Below, one piece after another: positions 19,047 through 26,912 of a stretch of 64,000 nucleotides of DNA. Location: the NCBI RefSeq assembly GCF_049445795.1, contig NZ_JBMSDT010000002.1:510327-574326 (forward strand), written 5' to 3'. The notes below the pieces were generated by a model. That model worked only from the letters and a program-made list of their open reading frames with translations. It was not told where the DNA came from and did no database searches. The DNA comes from Larkinella sp049445795. Its GTDB lineage: Bacteria > Bacteroidota > Bacteroidia > Cytophagales > Spirosomataceae. The stretch's first letter is position 1; the number at the start of each line of letters is the position of its first letter. Both the position numbers and the translations under genes were made by a program.

Positions 19047-19609
19047 CGGTTTTTCAGGGGTTTACGGATACCACATTCGATGGCGAAGCGATAGAAATGG
19101 GAGGCATTGTAAGGCCGTTGCTGCATCACATTCAGCCGGGCATACCAGGCCAGCGGGACGTTTCGCCGAGCGGATAAATCCCGGCCATACCCTACAGAAA
19201 GCGTGGGCAAATAAGCGCCCCGACCGGCCATCTTCACCCGCCGGAACGAGCCATCTTCGGCCACTTCGAACGTCTGCCCCGCCAGAAAATACCGGAAGTA
19301 GGAATTGGAAAGGCTCACTTCGAACACGTTGCCCCGCTGGCTGGTCCGCTGGTAGGCCAGTTCGGGCGAGAGGATGACGCCAACGTGGTTGCGCGGGTGG
19401 TTATAAATGGCCAGACCGGGCGTAAACAGAAATTCTTTGCGGGCCGAATTACTGGCTTTGATCCGGGAAATGATCGGATATTCGTACGCGATCTTTGCCC
19501 CGTAATGGGTAATCGTTTCGCCGAAATACGCCACCCGCAGGCTCTGGCCCCGGGCCGTCAGCGCGCTCATCGCCAGCAACGTGGTCATCAGGTATGCAAT
19601 CAGTTTCAT
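19043..19609 (-). CDS. Exported protein of unknown function, probably small beta-barrel
   Basis: The 188-residue product starts with a signal peptide (MKLIAYLMTTLLAMSALTARG). It then has alternating aromatic and polar segments (YFRYFLAGQTF, LSVGYGRDLSARRNVPLAWY), which suggests an outer membrane barrel. I recognise no family. Its stop overlaps the start of the downstream hydrolase lipoprotein gene. Confidence 0.65.
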   Translation of the reverse strand: MKLIAYLMTTLLAMSALTARGQSLRVAYFGETITHYGAKIAYEYPIISRIKASNSARKEFLFTPGLAIYNHPRNHVGVILSPELAYQRTSQRGNVFEVSLSNSYFRYFLAGQTFEVAEDGSFRRVKMAGRGAYLPTLSVGYGRDLSARRNVPLAWYARLNVMQQRPYNASHFYRFAIECGIRKPLKNR

Positions 19610-19811
19610 TGTATGTTGTTGTTTATCAGTGCAAAGTTCCTGAAATCGTCTTTAACGCGGGATGGCAGGAGACGTTAAAAAACCGGCAAAACACGACAAA
19701 AACCGCCGTTACCTCTAACCTTTTCCATCAACAGGCTGTTAACGGAAAGTTTTGAACCAAACAATCACCCGAAACCCCACCGGAGGGTGGCAAACGTAAC
19801 CATCCAATACA

Positions 19812-20459
19812 ATGTACTTAACCAGTAAAGACCTTGAAAACACTGAGCGGCTCCGGCGGCTCAACCTCATCAACTCCGTAACCGGCATCAAACCGGCCAA
19901 CCTCATCGGCACGGTATCGAACCAGCAGCAGACCAACCTGGCTATTTTCAGTTCCGTGGTGCATCTGGGCAGCAATCCAGCCCTGCTGGGCTTCGTCCTG
20001 CGCCCCGACCGCGACGCGGGCCAGCACACCTACGAAAACATTCGGGAAAGCGGTTTTTACACGATCAACCACGTCCATGACGGTTTTATCGAGCAGGCGC
20101 ATTACACCTCGGCTAAATTCAAACGGGAGGAATCGGAATTTGAACAATGCCGGTTTACGGAAGAATACCTGTTCGACTTTACGGCGCCGTTCGTCAAAGA
20201 AAGTCGGCTCAAACTGGGCATGAAATTTTTGCAGGCCCTCCCGATTGAATTGAACGGCACGCTGCTGGTAATCGGTCAGGTGGAGCATGTGGTGGTGCCC
20301 GACGAAGCCGTCGATGAGCAAGGTCACATCGACCTGAGTGCGGTGAACGATGTCGGCATTTCGGGCCTCAACAGCTATTACAAGCTGGAAAAACTGGCCC
20401 AGTTTCCCTACGCCCGCCCGCAGACGATGCCCGATTTTTCCGCGAAAACCGACGCATGA
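19812..20459 (+). CDS. Flavin reductase-like domain protein (FMN-binding split barrel)
   Basis: This 215-residue cytoplasmic protein has the flavin reductase fold. IKPANLIGTVSNQQQTNLAIF resembles the FMN-binding strand, followed by NPALLGFVLRPDRDAGQHTY and SGFYTINHVHDGFIEQAHYT. Relatives reduce FMN/FAD for a partner oxygenase or act as FMN proteins of unknown role. Its stop codon TGA overlaps the ATG of a DUF2256 gene, which indicates translational coupling. Confidence 0.87.
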   Translation: MYLTSKDLENTERLRRLNLINSVTGIKPANLIGTVSNQQQTNLAIFSSVVHLGSNPALLGFVLRPDRDAGQHTYENIRESGFYTINHVHDGFIEQAHYTSAKFKREESEFEQCRFTEEYLFDFTAPFVKESRLKLGMKFLQALPIELNGTLLVIGQVEHVVVPDEAVDEQGHIDLSAVNDVGISGLNSYYKLEKLAQFPYARPQTMPDFSAKTDA

Positions 20460-20599
20460 AAAAACCGCATTTGCCCACCAAAACCTGTGTCGTGTGTCAA
20501 AAACCGTTTACCTGGCGGAAGAAATGGGAGAAAGTATGGGACGAGGTGAAGTATTGCAGCGAGCGGTGTCGCCGAGACAAAACCGGTGTTCCGGGTTGA
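20456..20599 (+). CDS. DUF2256 family small zinc-ribbon-like protein
   Basis: A 47-residue gene (ATG at 20456, TGA at 20597-20599) that overlaps the preceding stop as ATGA. The product has two cysteine pairs, CVVCQKPFTWRKKWEKVW and YCSERCRRD, with conserved W/R/K residues between them. This is the pattern of the DUF2256 family. Four cysteines suggest a metal site, but the function is unknown. In this window it follows a flavin reductase gene. Confidence 0.85.
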   Translation: MKKPHLPTKTCVVCQKPFTWRKKWEKVWDEVKYCSERCRRDKTGVPG

Positions 20600-20606
20600 A
20601 GCGGTT

Positions 20607-20679
20607 CTTACCCCCAACCCTCTAAAGGGGGCTTAAACATCCGGATTGACTAAGCCCCCTTTAGAGGGTTGGGGGTAAG
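20607..20679. repeat. Perfect 29-bp inverted repeat, CCCCAACCC family, with ACATCCGGAT loop
   Basis: Arms 20607-20635 and 20651-20679 are fully complementary. The 15-base loop contains ACATCCGGAT, shared with the repeats at 35476 and 40110. The element lies between convergent genes, and its right arm encodes the end of the DUF2306 protein. Confidence 0.92.
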
Positions 20680-21303
20680 AGCCACCTCGGCACGGTTCCG
20701 TTTAACCAGCCACCATTCCACCACCAGCAGGTTCGGAATCCAGCACAACCAAGCGACGATGGGATAGGCCGTCGAAAAAGGCATTTGCAAAACCGCCAGT
20801 TCAAAGGGCAGAATGATGCGCAGGGTGACGGCGGCTAAGGTGGCGGCATAGCTGCGGTACATCCAGGCCTGATGGCTACGGACTTGCCCGCACCGGATGG
20901 CCCGGTAAGCTTGGAACGTGGTGTAAAACCAGGCTACGGCCAGGCTCATGAACCCCGTAGCCGCCACCCAGCCCGTGCTCGAAAACCAGGCCGCGCCAAA
21001 GGCCGCTACACTGCCCACCAGAATGCTGACTACGTAGAGTTTACCCAGCGTGTGGTGCAATCTGACCCGGCGCTGGCGGAGTTTTTTGGAAAACTGAAAC
21101 GGCCCCAGTCCGAGTGCGATGGCTCCCAGGGCCACGTGCGTGAAGAAAACCGCCCGCCAGAATCCGTTGTCCAGCGGTTTGTCGCGGAGAAAACCGGGGG
21201 TATAGTTCGGGAGAAAGTACGTCAGCGCATACACCGCAACGACATAGATGAGGAAGTAACCTACCCCGGTGCCAACCCGGCGCAGAAGCGTTTTTGCGGC
21301 CAT
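20650..21303 (-). CDS. DUF2306 family integral membrane protein
   Basis: The ATG at 21303 gives a 217-residue protein starting MAAKTLLRRVGTGVGYFLI; the long upstream open frame lacks family sequence. It has about six predicted transmembrane helices with conserved THVALGAIALGLGPFQF, then RLHHTLGKLYV, then SHQAWMYRSYA. The histidines within helices suggest cofactor binding, but the family has no proven role. The last nine residues (LTPNPLKGA) and the stop are encoded by the inverted repeat at 20607-20679. Confidence 0.88.
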   Translation of the reverse strand: MAAKTLLRRVGTGVGYFLIYVVAVYALTYFLPNYTPGFLRDKPLDNGFWRAVFFTHVALGAIALGLGPFQFSKKLRQRRVRLHHTLGKLYVVSILVGSVAAFGAAWFSSTGWVAATGFMSLAVAWFYTTFQAYRAIRCGQVRSHQAWMYRSYAATLAAVTLRIILPFELAVLQMPFSTAYPIVAWLCWIPNLLVVEWWLVKRNRAEVALTPNPLKGA

Positions 21304-21370
21304 AGCATGTTTTAAATCACCAGAAAGGTACCGAAAAACCGGGGGTTCGGCAAAATCAGCGCAAGCGTCA

Positions 21371-21769
21371 TCAGCCCATGTCCGAGTCGTTGTTGATGTA
21401 CTCCAGTTTGTTGTTCCAGACCAGGGCAATCTGCGTAGCCCGCTGGCGGACCAACTCGGCATTTTTGCCTTCGAAGTGTTCGGCCAGCGTGGCCGTGAAT
21501 AGTTGCAGCCACCGCTCAAAATGGTCGAGGGTCAGCGTATGCTGCTGATTGACGATCAAATGCGGCCGGAACGGGTGGCCCTGGTAGGCGTTGTTACCCA
21601 GAATGATGTTCTCCCAGAAGGCGTACATCTTGGGCAGGTGTTGGGCCCAGTCGACCCGGGCAACGTCGGTAAAAACCGGGCCGATCAGGTCGTCGGCCCG
21701 AACTTTATCATAAAACGAATCCACCAAAAACCGGATGGCTTCCGGCGAATCCAGCGTGCGTTTGCTCAT
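21371..21769 (-). CDS. Group III truncated haemoglobin
   Basis: I chose the ATG at 21769 (132 residues; a TTG four codons upstream is possible). The product is a small haem protein of the truncated haemoglobin group III. It has FYDKVRADDLIGPVF, the LPKMYAFWENIILG helix, and HLIVNQQHTLTLDHFERW containing the proximal histidine region. These proteins bind O2 or NO, and a role in nitrosative or oxygen stress is likely but unproven. The next gene upstream on the same strand is 21 bases away. Confidence 0.92.
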   Translation of the reverse strand: MSKRTLDSPEAIRFLVDSFYDKVRADDLIGPVFTDVARVDWAQHLPKMYAFWENIILGNNAYQGHPFRPHLIVNQQHTLTLDHFERWLQLFTATLAEHFEGKNAELVRQRATQIALVWNNKLEYINNDSDMG

Positions 21770-21790
21770 ACCGGTTTTCAATCCATATGC

Positions 21791-22138
21791 TCAGTGGGAG
21801 AACACCGTTTGGTAGTCATCCGGTTTAAATCCGAGCGCAATTATTTTCCCCTCGCTTTCGATCAGCGGTCGCCGAATCACCGACGGGTTGGCCAGCATGA
21901 GGGCGATGGCGTCGTCGGTCTGCGTGGGCCGGTCGGTTTCGGGCAGTTGCCGCCAGGTGGTTCCGGCGCGGTTGACAAGGTCTTCCCAAGGTTTTTGGGT
22001 CAGCCAGCGCTCGATCGTGGGCCGGTCAATGCCCTGTTTTTTGTAATCATGAAACTGGTAGTCAACACCGTTGGCCGCCAGCCAGACGCGGGCTTTTTTG
22101 ACGGTATCGCAATTGGGGATGGCGTAAAGCGTGTACAT
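21791..22138 (-). CDS. ArsC/Spx/YffB family thioredoxin-fold protein
   Basis: The ATG at 22138 gives 115 residues beginning MYTLYAIPNCDTVKKARVWL. The N-terminal cysteine in PNCDTVKKA is the conserved reactive position of the arsenate reductase-related family. PSVIRRPLIES is the second landmark (cis-proline and arginine). The single cysteine and overall length fit the YffB/Spx branch rather than a true arsenate reductase. The substrate is unknown. It is probably co-transcribed with the truncated haemoglobin gene. Confidence 0.87.
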   Translation of the reverse strand: MYTLYAIPNCDTVKKARVWLAANGVDYQFHDYKKQGIDRPTIERWLTQKPWEDLVNRAGTTWRQLPETDRPTQTDDAIALMLANPSVIRRPLIESEGKIIALGFKPDDYQTVFSH

Positions 22139-22223
22139 CGCAGGGATTTTTCGGGATGCTAAAGTACGGGATTTATCGCAACGATTACCCCTCGGCAGGG
22201 TTAACAAACCATCGTACTTTTCC

Positions 22224-22231
22224 TAAGTTTG
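22224..22231 (+). promoter_or_regulatory. TAnnTTTG promoter box just before the PIN-domain gene
   Basis: TAAGTTTG ends five bases before the ATG at 22236. If this is the -7 box, transcription would start at or near the A of the ATG, giving a leaderless or nearly leaderless mRNA. Confidence 0.45.
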
Positions 22232-22235
22232 TATC

Positions 22236-22709
22236 ATGAAACAACGCTTTTACTTTGACACCTCGGTTTTTGGCGGTGTTTACGATAGTGAATTTGACGA
22301 ACTTTCTCTCCAACTTTTTGAAAAAGTGCGGTTGGGAGCCATTACCTGCATGTATTCAGACTTAACCTTGGGTGAGCTTCACTACGCTCCTCAGCGAGTT
22401 CAGGATTTCATAAAAACCTTACCAACTGACCACCTGGAATTTGTTCACATATCGGATGAAAGTCTGGGGCTGGCGAGACAGTACATTGCTGAAAAAGTGG
22501 TGGGTGAGACTAGTTTCGATGATTGTATTCACATAGCTCTGGCTACTATCCACAAAGCCGATTTGCTGGTTAGCTGGAACTTCAAACACATCGTGAACAT
22601 TTATCGGATACGCGGCTATAATTCGGTAAATTTACGTCAGGGCTATTCAACGCTGGAAATACGTTCTCCTAAAGATATTGTGGATTATGAAGACGAAACA
22701 GAAAGCTAA
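22236..22709 (+). CDS. PIN-domain protein, probable toxin of a toxin-first module
   Basis: This 157-residue protein has the acidic residues of a PIN ribonuclease: FDTSVFGGVYD at the start, the LGEL helix, ETSFDDCIHIALATIH with the central aspartate, and DLLVSWNFKHI near the end. PIN toxins cut RNA with Mg2+. The gene is A/T-richer than its neighbours, which suggests acquisition. Its 3' end overlaps by 23 bases a 50-residue gene in another frame that looks like the antitoxin. Hence the toxin comes first, the reverse of normal vapBC order. Confidence 0.83.
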   Translation: MKQRFYFDTSVFGGVYDSEFDELSLQLFEKVRLGAITCMYSDLTLGELHYAPQRVQDFIKTLPTDHLEFVHISDESLGLARQYIAEKVVGETSFDDCIHIALATIHKADLLVSWNFKHIVNIYRIRGYNSVNLRQGYSTLEIRSPKDIVDYEDETES

Positions 22710-22839
22710 CGAGAAAGAATTCGACACGGTTAAAACCTTTCGAGCCATCAAAGAAAAGATCTCCAAAGACATTGCCGGTATGACATTGCCGCAAATTCAG
22801 GCGTATTTACGAGAAAAGGAAAACCGCCTTTCCAAGTAA
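22687..22839 (+). CDS. Small 50-residue protein overlapping the PIN gene, probable antitoxin
   Basis: ATG at 22687, TAA at 22837-22839. The product is highly charged, with FDTVKTFRAIKEKISKDIAG, then MTLPQIQAYLREKEN. It is predicted to be helical, like the toxin-wrapping tails of small antitoxins. It has no obvious DNA-binding domain. The overlap with the PIN gene implies coupled translation. The antitoxin role is inferred from size, charge and position only. Confidence 0.65.
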   Translation: MKTKQKANEKEFDTVKTFRAIKEKISKDIAGMTLPQIQAYLREKENRLSK

Positions 22840-22874
22840 TCACTTACTCCTGACCAACTTCTGCGCCTATTCCC

Positions 22875-24155
22875 TTGAAAACCGTCCTGACCTTTTTTTT
22901 CGTAGCCATCGCCTTTCTGGCTCAGGCCCAATCCACTGCTGACACCTTTCTCCCCGGCGACCCGCTGCCCGACGCCCCCGAGCTGGCTCCCCGGGGCTCG
23001 TTTGCCGTGGGGGTGCGAACGCTGAAAGTGGTCCACACGGGCCAGCTTGATGTGTTGCACACCAAAGACGGGAAAAGTCCGCTGTACGACCGGCCGCTGA
23101 CGCTGGAAATCTGGTATCCGGCCCAGGTTCCGGCCAGCCAGCTGCAACTCGTCACCTACGAGGAAGTACTCGGCCGCGCCAACGACCCCAAACGGCCGCT
23201 GGTGCCGTTTACGTTCGGGGGCCGCGCCCGGCGCGATGCCGAACCCGACCGCCGGGAGGGTGCCTATCCGCTCGTCATCGTGTCGCACGGCTACCCCGGC
23301 TCGCGGCTGCTGCTGACTTACCTGACCGAGAATCTGGCGTCGAAAGGCTACGTGGTGGTGGCGATTGATCATACCGAATCGACCTACCGCGACCTGGGCG
23401 GTTTTCCGAGCACCCTGCTCAACCGCTCGCTCGACGACCTGTTTGTGTTGAATGAAATCACCCGGCTGAGCGCCAAAACCGCGAAAAGCTTCCTGGCGGG
23501 GCTGGTCAATACGGACAAAACCGGTCTGATCGGTTACTCGATGGGCGGTTACGGGGCGCTCAACGTGGTGGGTGCCGGTTACAGCGCCCAGGCCGTCCAG
23601 TTTTTTAGCCAGTTGACCAACGGCAGCACGGCCCTGCAAGCCCGGACCACCAGCGCACCCGACTACAAAGCTTCGCAGGACCCGCGCATTAAAGCCGTGG
23701 TAGCCTTCGCGCCCTGGGGCATGGAACGGGGCGTCTGGGACGCCGACGGACTCCGGGGCCTGACCCGCCCACTGCTGTTCGTGGCGGGGAGCAAAGACGA
23801 TATTTCGGGCTACGAAAAAGGCATTAAAGCCATTTACGACGGGGCCGTCAACGCCGACCGGTATTTGCTGACCTACATCAACGCCCGGCACAACGTGGCT
23901 CCGAACCCGCCCCCGGCCGCCACCCTGAAACCCGGTTTTCCGGATGACTACCAGCACTTTGCCGAACCCGCCTGGAACGAACGCCGGATCAACAACATCA
24001 ACCAGCATTTCGTCACGGCTTTTCTGGGCATTCACCTGAAAGGGCTGGACTACGGAAAGTACCTGGATGTACCGGAGAACGCCAACGACGCGCCCTGGAC
24101 CGGTTTCAAACCCCGCTCGTCGGTGGGGCTGGAAATGCGCCACGCCCGGCCGTAA
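22875..24155 (+). CDS. Secreted alpha/beta hydrolase (dienelactone hydrolase / PAF-acetylhydrolase-like)
   Basis: The 426-residue product seems to start at a TTG (22875), because a clean signal peptide follows (MKTVLTFFFVAIAFLAQAQ) and no ATG is available near it. The hydrolase domain has LTLEIWYPA, VIVSHGYPGSRLLLTYL (oxyanion region), the nucleophile GYSMGGYGALN and a C-terminal NARHNV with the likely histidine. It acts outside the cytoplasm on an unknown ester. An inserted segment with many Gln/Ser residues lies after the nucleophile. Confidence 0.82.
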   Translation: MKTVLTFFFVAIAFLAQAQSTADTFLPGDPLPDAPELAPRGSFAVGVRTLKVVHTGQLDVLHTKDGKSPLYDRPLTLEIWYPAQVPASQLQLVTYEEVLGRANDPKRPLVPFTFGGRARRDAEPDRREGAYPLVIVSHGYPGSRLLLTYLTENLASKGYVVVAIDHTESTYRDLGGFPSTLLNRSLDDLFVLNEITRLSAKTAKSFLAGLVNTDKTGLIGYSMGGYGALNVVGAGYSAQAVQFFSQLTNGSTALQARTTSAPDYKASQDPRIKAVVAFAPWGMERGVWDADGLRGLTRPLLFVAGSKDDISGYEKGIKAIYDGAVNADRYLLTYINARHNVAPNPPPAATLKPGFPDDYQHFAEPAWNERRINNINQHFVTAFLGIHLKGLDYGKYLDVPENANDAPWTGFKPRSSVGLEMRHARP

Positions 24156-24218
24156 GCTATTTCGTTCAAAGAACAGCCGTTCGCAGAATTCTCGTATCTT
24201 TAGTAAAAAATATACCCT

Positions 24219-24407
24219 ATGTTAATTGAGCGAACTCCAAACGAGGTCATCATTCGCCTGCCCGCTTCGGTCGATGTCACGGGGTTACAGCGACTGGTAG
24301 ACTATTTAACGTATACAGCGTCTGCCTCGAAAGCCACTCAGGAGCAAGTAGACGAATTAGCCATAGAGGTCAAAAAAGGCTGGTGGGAACAAAAACGCAA
24401 ACGGTGA
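24219..24407 (+). CDS. Orphan small antitoxin-like protein
   Basis: The 62-residue product reads MLIERTPNEVIIRLPASVD, then LQRLVDYLTYTASASKATQ, and ends VKKGWWEQKRKR. This pattern is common in Bacteroidota as the first gene of two-gene modules followed by a PIN-domain toxin. Here the next gene is a GyrI-like protein instead, so the partner toxin is missing or elsewhere. The antitoxin reading is inferred from family context that I recall, not from a proven function. Confidence 0.6.
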   Translation: MLIERTPNEVIIRLPASVDVTGLQRLVDYLTYTASASKATQEQVDELAIEVKKGWWEQKRKR

Positions 24408-24448
24408 CAAACTCGCCAGGTCATAAGGACTCACCCTTGCCAAACCGC

Positions 24449-24925
24449 ATGACACCCCGCCTTGAAACGCTACCTGAAACGAAACTGGTTGGCCAACACC
24501 TTCGGATGTCGCTGGCCAACGACCGAACCGGCGAACTGTGGCGCAACTTCATGCCCCGCCGGAAAGAGATTCCCAACCCGGTGACGCGCGATTTGATCTC
24601 GTTGCAGGTCTACGACCAACCGCTGACCTACGCCGATTTCGGCCCGACGACCGGGTTTGAAAAATGGGCGCTGGTGGAAGTGGGTGATTTTGAAACAATT
24701 CCTGACGGCATGGAAGCCTTCACGCTGCCCCGCGGGTTATATGCGGTTTTTCACTACCAGGGTTTAGCTAATGCGTTTGCCGCAACCTTCCACTACATTT
24801 TCGGCACCTGGCTCCCGAACTCGGCGTACGCTCTCGACCACCGCCCGCATTTTGAGGTCCTGGGCGAGAAGTACAAAAACAACGATCCGAGCTCGGAAGA
24901 AGAGATTTGGGTGCCGGTGAAGTAA
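24449..24925 (+). CDS. GyrI-like small-molecule-binding domain protein
   Basis: The ATG at 24449 gives 158 residues of a stand-alone effector-binding domain, as found at the C-terminus of AraC/MerR regulators and in E. coli GyrI. Landmarks are MTPRLETLPETKLVGQHLRM, FEKWALVEVGDFETIPDGME and LPRGLYAVFHYQGLANAFAA. Such proteins bind or hydrolyse small toxic molecules. No DNA-binding domain is present. Its frame overlaps the end of the previous small gene only upstream of the chosen start. Confidence 0.85.
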   Translation: MTPRLETLPETKLVGQHLRMSLANDRTGELWRNFMPRRKEIPNPVTRDLISLQVYDQPLTYADFGPTTGFEKWALVEVGDFETIPDGMEAFTLPRGLYAVFHYQGLANAFAATFHYIFGTWLPNSAYALDHRPHFEVLGEKYKNNDPSSEEEIWVPVK

Positions 24926-24968
24926 ATTAATCCGCTAAGTGTTGGGCCCGTCCCTCCGAATGGTCGGG

Positions 24969-25706
24969 TCACCAGGGCAGACTGCCCGGTTCGGGAAAGT
25001 ATTCCTCACTGAAAAATTTTCCGGTGGGTCCATCCGGGCCAATCAGCGCGTACTTGCTGATCCGTTGCCCGGCCTCTTCGACCGTGCTGGTACCCTGGTG
25101 GTTGGTGAAATCGGTTTGGGTGTATCCGGGGCAAACCGCGTTTACTTTGAAAGGCGTAACCCGAAGCTCGTAGGCCAGATTGACCGTGTACATATTCAGG
25201 GCGGCCTTCGACGACTGATATGCCACAAACCGGGTGGGGTAATTCGGGTTGTCCAGGTCAGCGGCCAGGGTAAGGGAAGCCATGCTGGTGCTCACATTCA
25301 CGATCCGGGGGGCCGGTGAGGGTTTCAGCAAATCGATAAACGCCTGTGTCACCCCGACCACGCCGAACACATTGGTTTCATAAACGGTTCTGAATTCATC
25401 GATCGTTGTTTCGAGGGCCGATTGCTGAAATGCGCCCGAAATCCCGGCATTGTTGACGAGTACATCCAAAACCGTTGTTTTTTCGCCGATTGCCCGGCGG
25501 GCGGCCTCGATGGACGCCGGATCCGTGACGTCCAGTTGGATGACTTCAATCGTGCTCAGCCCCTCGGCTTTGAGCTTTGCTACGGCGGCCAAACCCCGCT
25601 CCAGACTGCGGCTGCCCATGTAAACGAAAAATCCGCTTTGTGCGAGTTGTCTGACGACTTCCAGGCCAATGCCTTTGTTGGCCCCGGTTACAAGTGCTGA
25701 TTTCAT
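24969..25706 (-). CDS. Short-chain dehydrogenase/reductase (SDR)
   Basis: The ATG at 25706 gives 245 residues with classical SDR motifs: cofactor loop TGANKGIG near the start, NNAGISG, and the catalytic YQSSKAAL with the upstream serine. CPGYTQTDFTNHQGT follows the active site. The sequence resembles plant-type carbonyl reductases more than fatty acid SDRs, so an NADPH-dependent reduction of a carbonyl compound is likely. It lies 70 bases downstream of an AraC regulator on the same strand, which probably controls it. Confidence 0.92.
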   Translation of the reverse strand: MKSALVTGANKGIGLEVVRQLAQSGFFVYMGSRSLERGLAAVAKLKAEGLSTIEVIQLDVTDPASIEAARRAIGEKTTVLDVLVNNAGISGAFQQSALETTIDEFRTVYETNVFGVVGVTQAFIDLLKPSPAPRIVNVSTSMASLTLAADLDNPNYPTRFVAYQSSKAALNMYTVNLAYELRVTPFKVNAVCPGYTQTDFTNHQGTSTVEEAGQRISKYALIGPDGPTGKFFSEEYFPEPGSLPW

Positions 25707-25776
25707 TTGGATGACTGGTTTAAATGAACGAGGCAAAAGTAGCTCGTCCTCAACCAGTCGATCTGGACAAATCCGC

Positions 25777-26652
25777 TCAATTGCTGGACAAACCGTGTCG
25801 GTCGGCCAGAAAGGCGCTGATGTTCTTGCCGGTACGCTTTTTGAAGAGTCGTGAAAAATAATTAGGGTCATTAAAGCCCAGCTCGTACGCCAGCTCCTTC
25901 ACCGAAAGGGGCGCATACTGGAGCTTTCGCTGGGCTTCCTGCATCAGCCGGTTGGTGATCCATTCTTTGGGCGAAAGGCCCGAAAACTCTTTGACAAGAC
26001 CATAAAGACTACCCGGCGTCATGGCCAGTTCTTCGGCAATGGCGTGGACATCGTGCTGTTCGGTCAGATGGGTTTCCACCGCCAACTTAAAGGCAATATA
26101 TTTTGCCAGCTTCGGATTTGAGGGGCTCGTCTGATCACGCTGCTCGAAATAAGCACTGTTAAACTCGGTTAATAGCGCGTTCAAATGCGCCAGAATGATG
26201 GGCACCTTCGTCTGCTTTCCGGGCGAATGCAGCAGTTGAAACAAGATGGACAGCACCGCTTTTACCCGCTGTTTGGCGTCCGAATCAAACGTGATGGTGT
26301 TGGCATGAAACGGATTGACCAGAAAAGGGTATGTCTGCGGAAGCATCGCCAGCGTGTTCTCATCGAACGAAATTTTATACTGCTTCGTCGCTTTTTGGGG
26401 AGAAGGAGTGAAGATTTGATTGGGCACCCCAAAAACGACCTGGCCATCGGAAAGGGTAATGTCCTGCAAGTCGACCTTAACGGTTTCTACGCCCTGGTCC
26501 ACAAACACGAAATAATAATAGGCCAGTTTATGGGGTTGAAGCAGCTTTTTCCACACCTTCTCCGGGAGTGCGACGGCACAATTTTCGTTCACCAGAATGG
26601 GCAACTGCTCGTGGTGCTTGATCTGATCGAGTAATCCTTTGGTTTCCTGCAT
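25777..26652 (-). CDS. AraC family transcriptional regulator
   Basis: The 291-residue regulator starts at the ATG at 26652. Its N-terminal half is a cupin-like ligand domain, and the C-terminal part has HAIAEELAMTPGSLYGLVKE, then VKELAYELGFNDPNYFSRLF, the two helix-turn-helix units of AraC proteins. It is followed after 70 bases by the SDR gene, its most likely target. Upstream lies a remnant of a DUF3748 gene. Confidence 0.92.
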   Translation of the reverse strand: MQETKGLLDQIKHHEQLPILVNENCAVALPEKVWKKLLQPHKLAYYYFVFVDQGVETVKVDLQDITLSDGQVVFGVPNQIFTPSPQKATKQYKISFDENTLAMLPQTYPFLVNPFHANTITFDSDAKQRVKAVLSILFQLLHSPGKQTKVPIILAHLNALLTEFNSAYFEQRDQTSPSNPKLAKYIAFKLAVETHLTEQHDVHAIAEELAMTPGSLYGLVKEFSGLSPKEWITNRLMQEAQRKLQYAPLSVKELAYELGFNDPNYFSRLFKKRTGKNISAFLADRHGLSSN

Positions 26653-26721
26653 GGCTGATTCGGTCTCTAAAACAAATCCACAACAACAAAAAGCAGCGAT
26701 TTGTGTCCTGGCCGGCTCGTG

Positions 26722-26787
26722 AATCGCCCCTTCTCCGTCGAACGGTTGTAGGCAATTGTGTCGCCCCGATTCAACCAGACAATGCTG
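26722..26787 (-). pseudogene. Remnant of the C-terminus of a DUF3748 (YidR-like) gene
   Basis: Read on the minus strand, this stretch gives SIVWLNRGDTIAYNR followed by STEKGRF. It matches the C-terminus of the intact DUF3748 protein encoded at 28052-29431 (GIVWSNRGDKIAYNR, then STEQGRF), apart from two missing residues. The DNA is also clearly alike. No start, upstream domain or matching stop remains. The intact gene lies on the same strand 1.3 kb away, with the DUF4143 ATPase gene between. Confidence 0.75.
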
Positions 26788-26855
26788 TAGATTTAGTGCT
26801 ATTGCTTAAAAAGCCTTAGTCATTCGTGTTAAGCAGTAGCCTTTTTTATATTTAT

Positions 26856-26912
26856 CGATTACAATCGCAAATTTTTACTTAATTTGTCGATTGTAATCGA
26901 CAGATTAAGTAA
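26856..26912 (+). promoter_or_regulatory. 38-bp palindrome over the start codon of the DUF4143 ATPase gene, with an extra half-site
   Basis: Bases 26875-26912 form an 18+2+18 palindrome (TTACTTAAT...ATTAAGTAA) with one mismatched pair. Its centre is CGATTGTAATCG at 26888-26899. The inverted copy CGATTACAATCG occurs 32 bases upstream at 26856-26867. The last base is the A of the ATG. This looks like an operator, and in RNA it would form a hairpin hiding the start codon. Confidence 0.75.

Noticed and set aside
22797..24143. 448-codon open frame on the minus strand
   Set aside because: It is opposite the alpha/beta hydrolase, which has a signal peptide and catalytic motifs; this frame has none.
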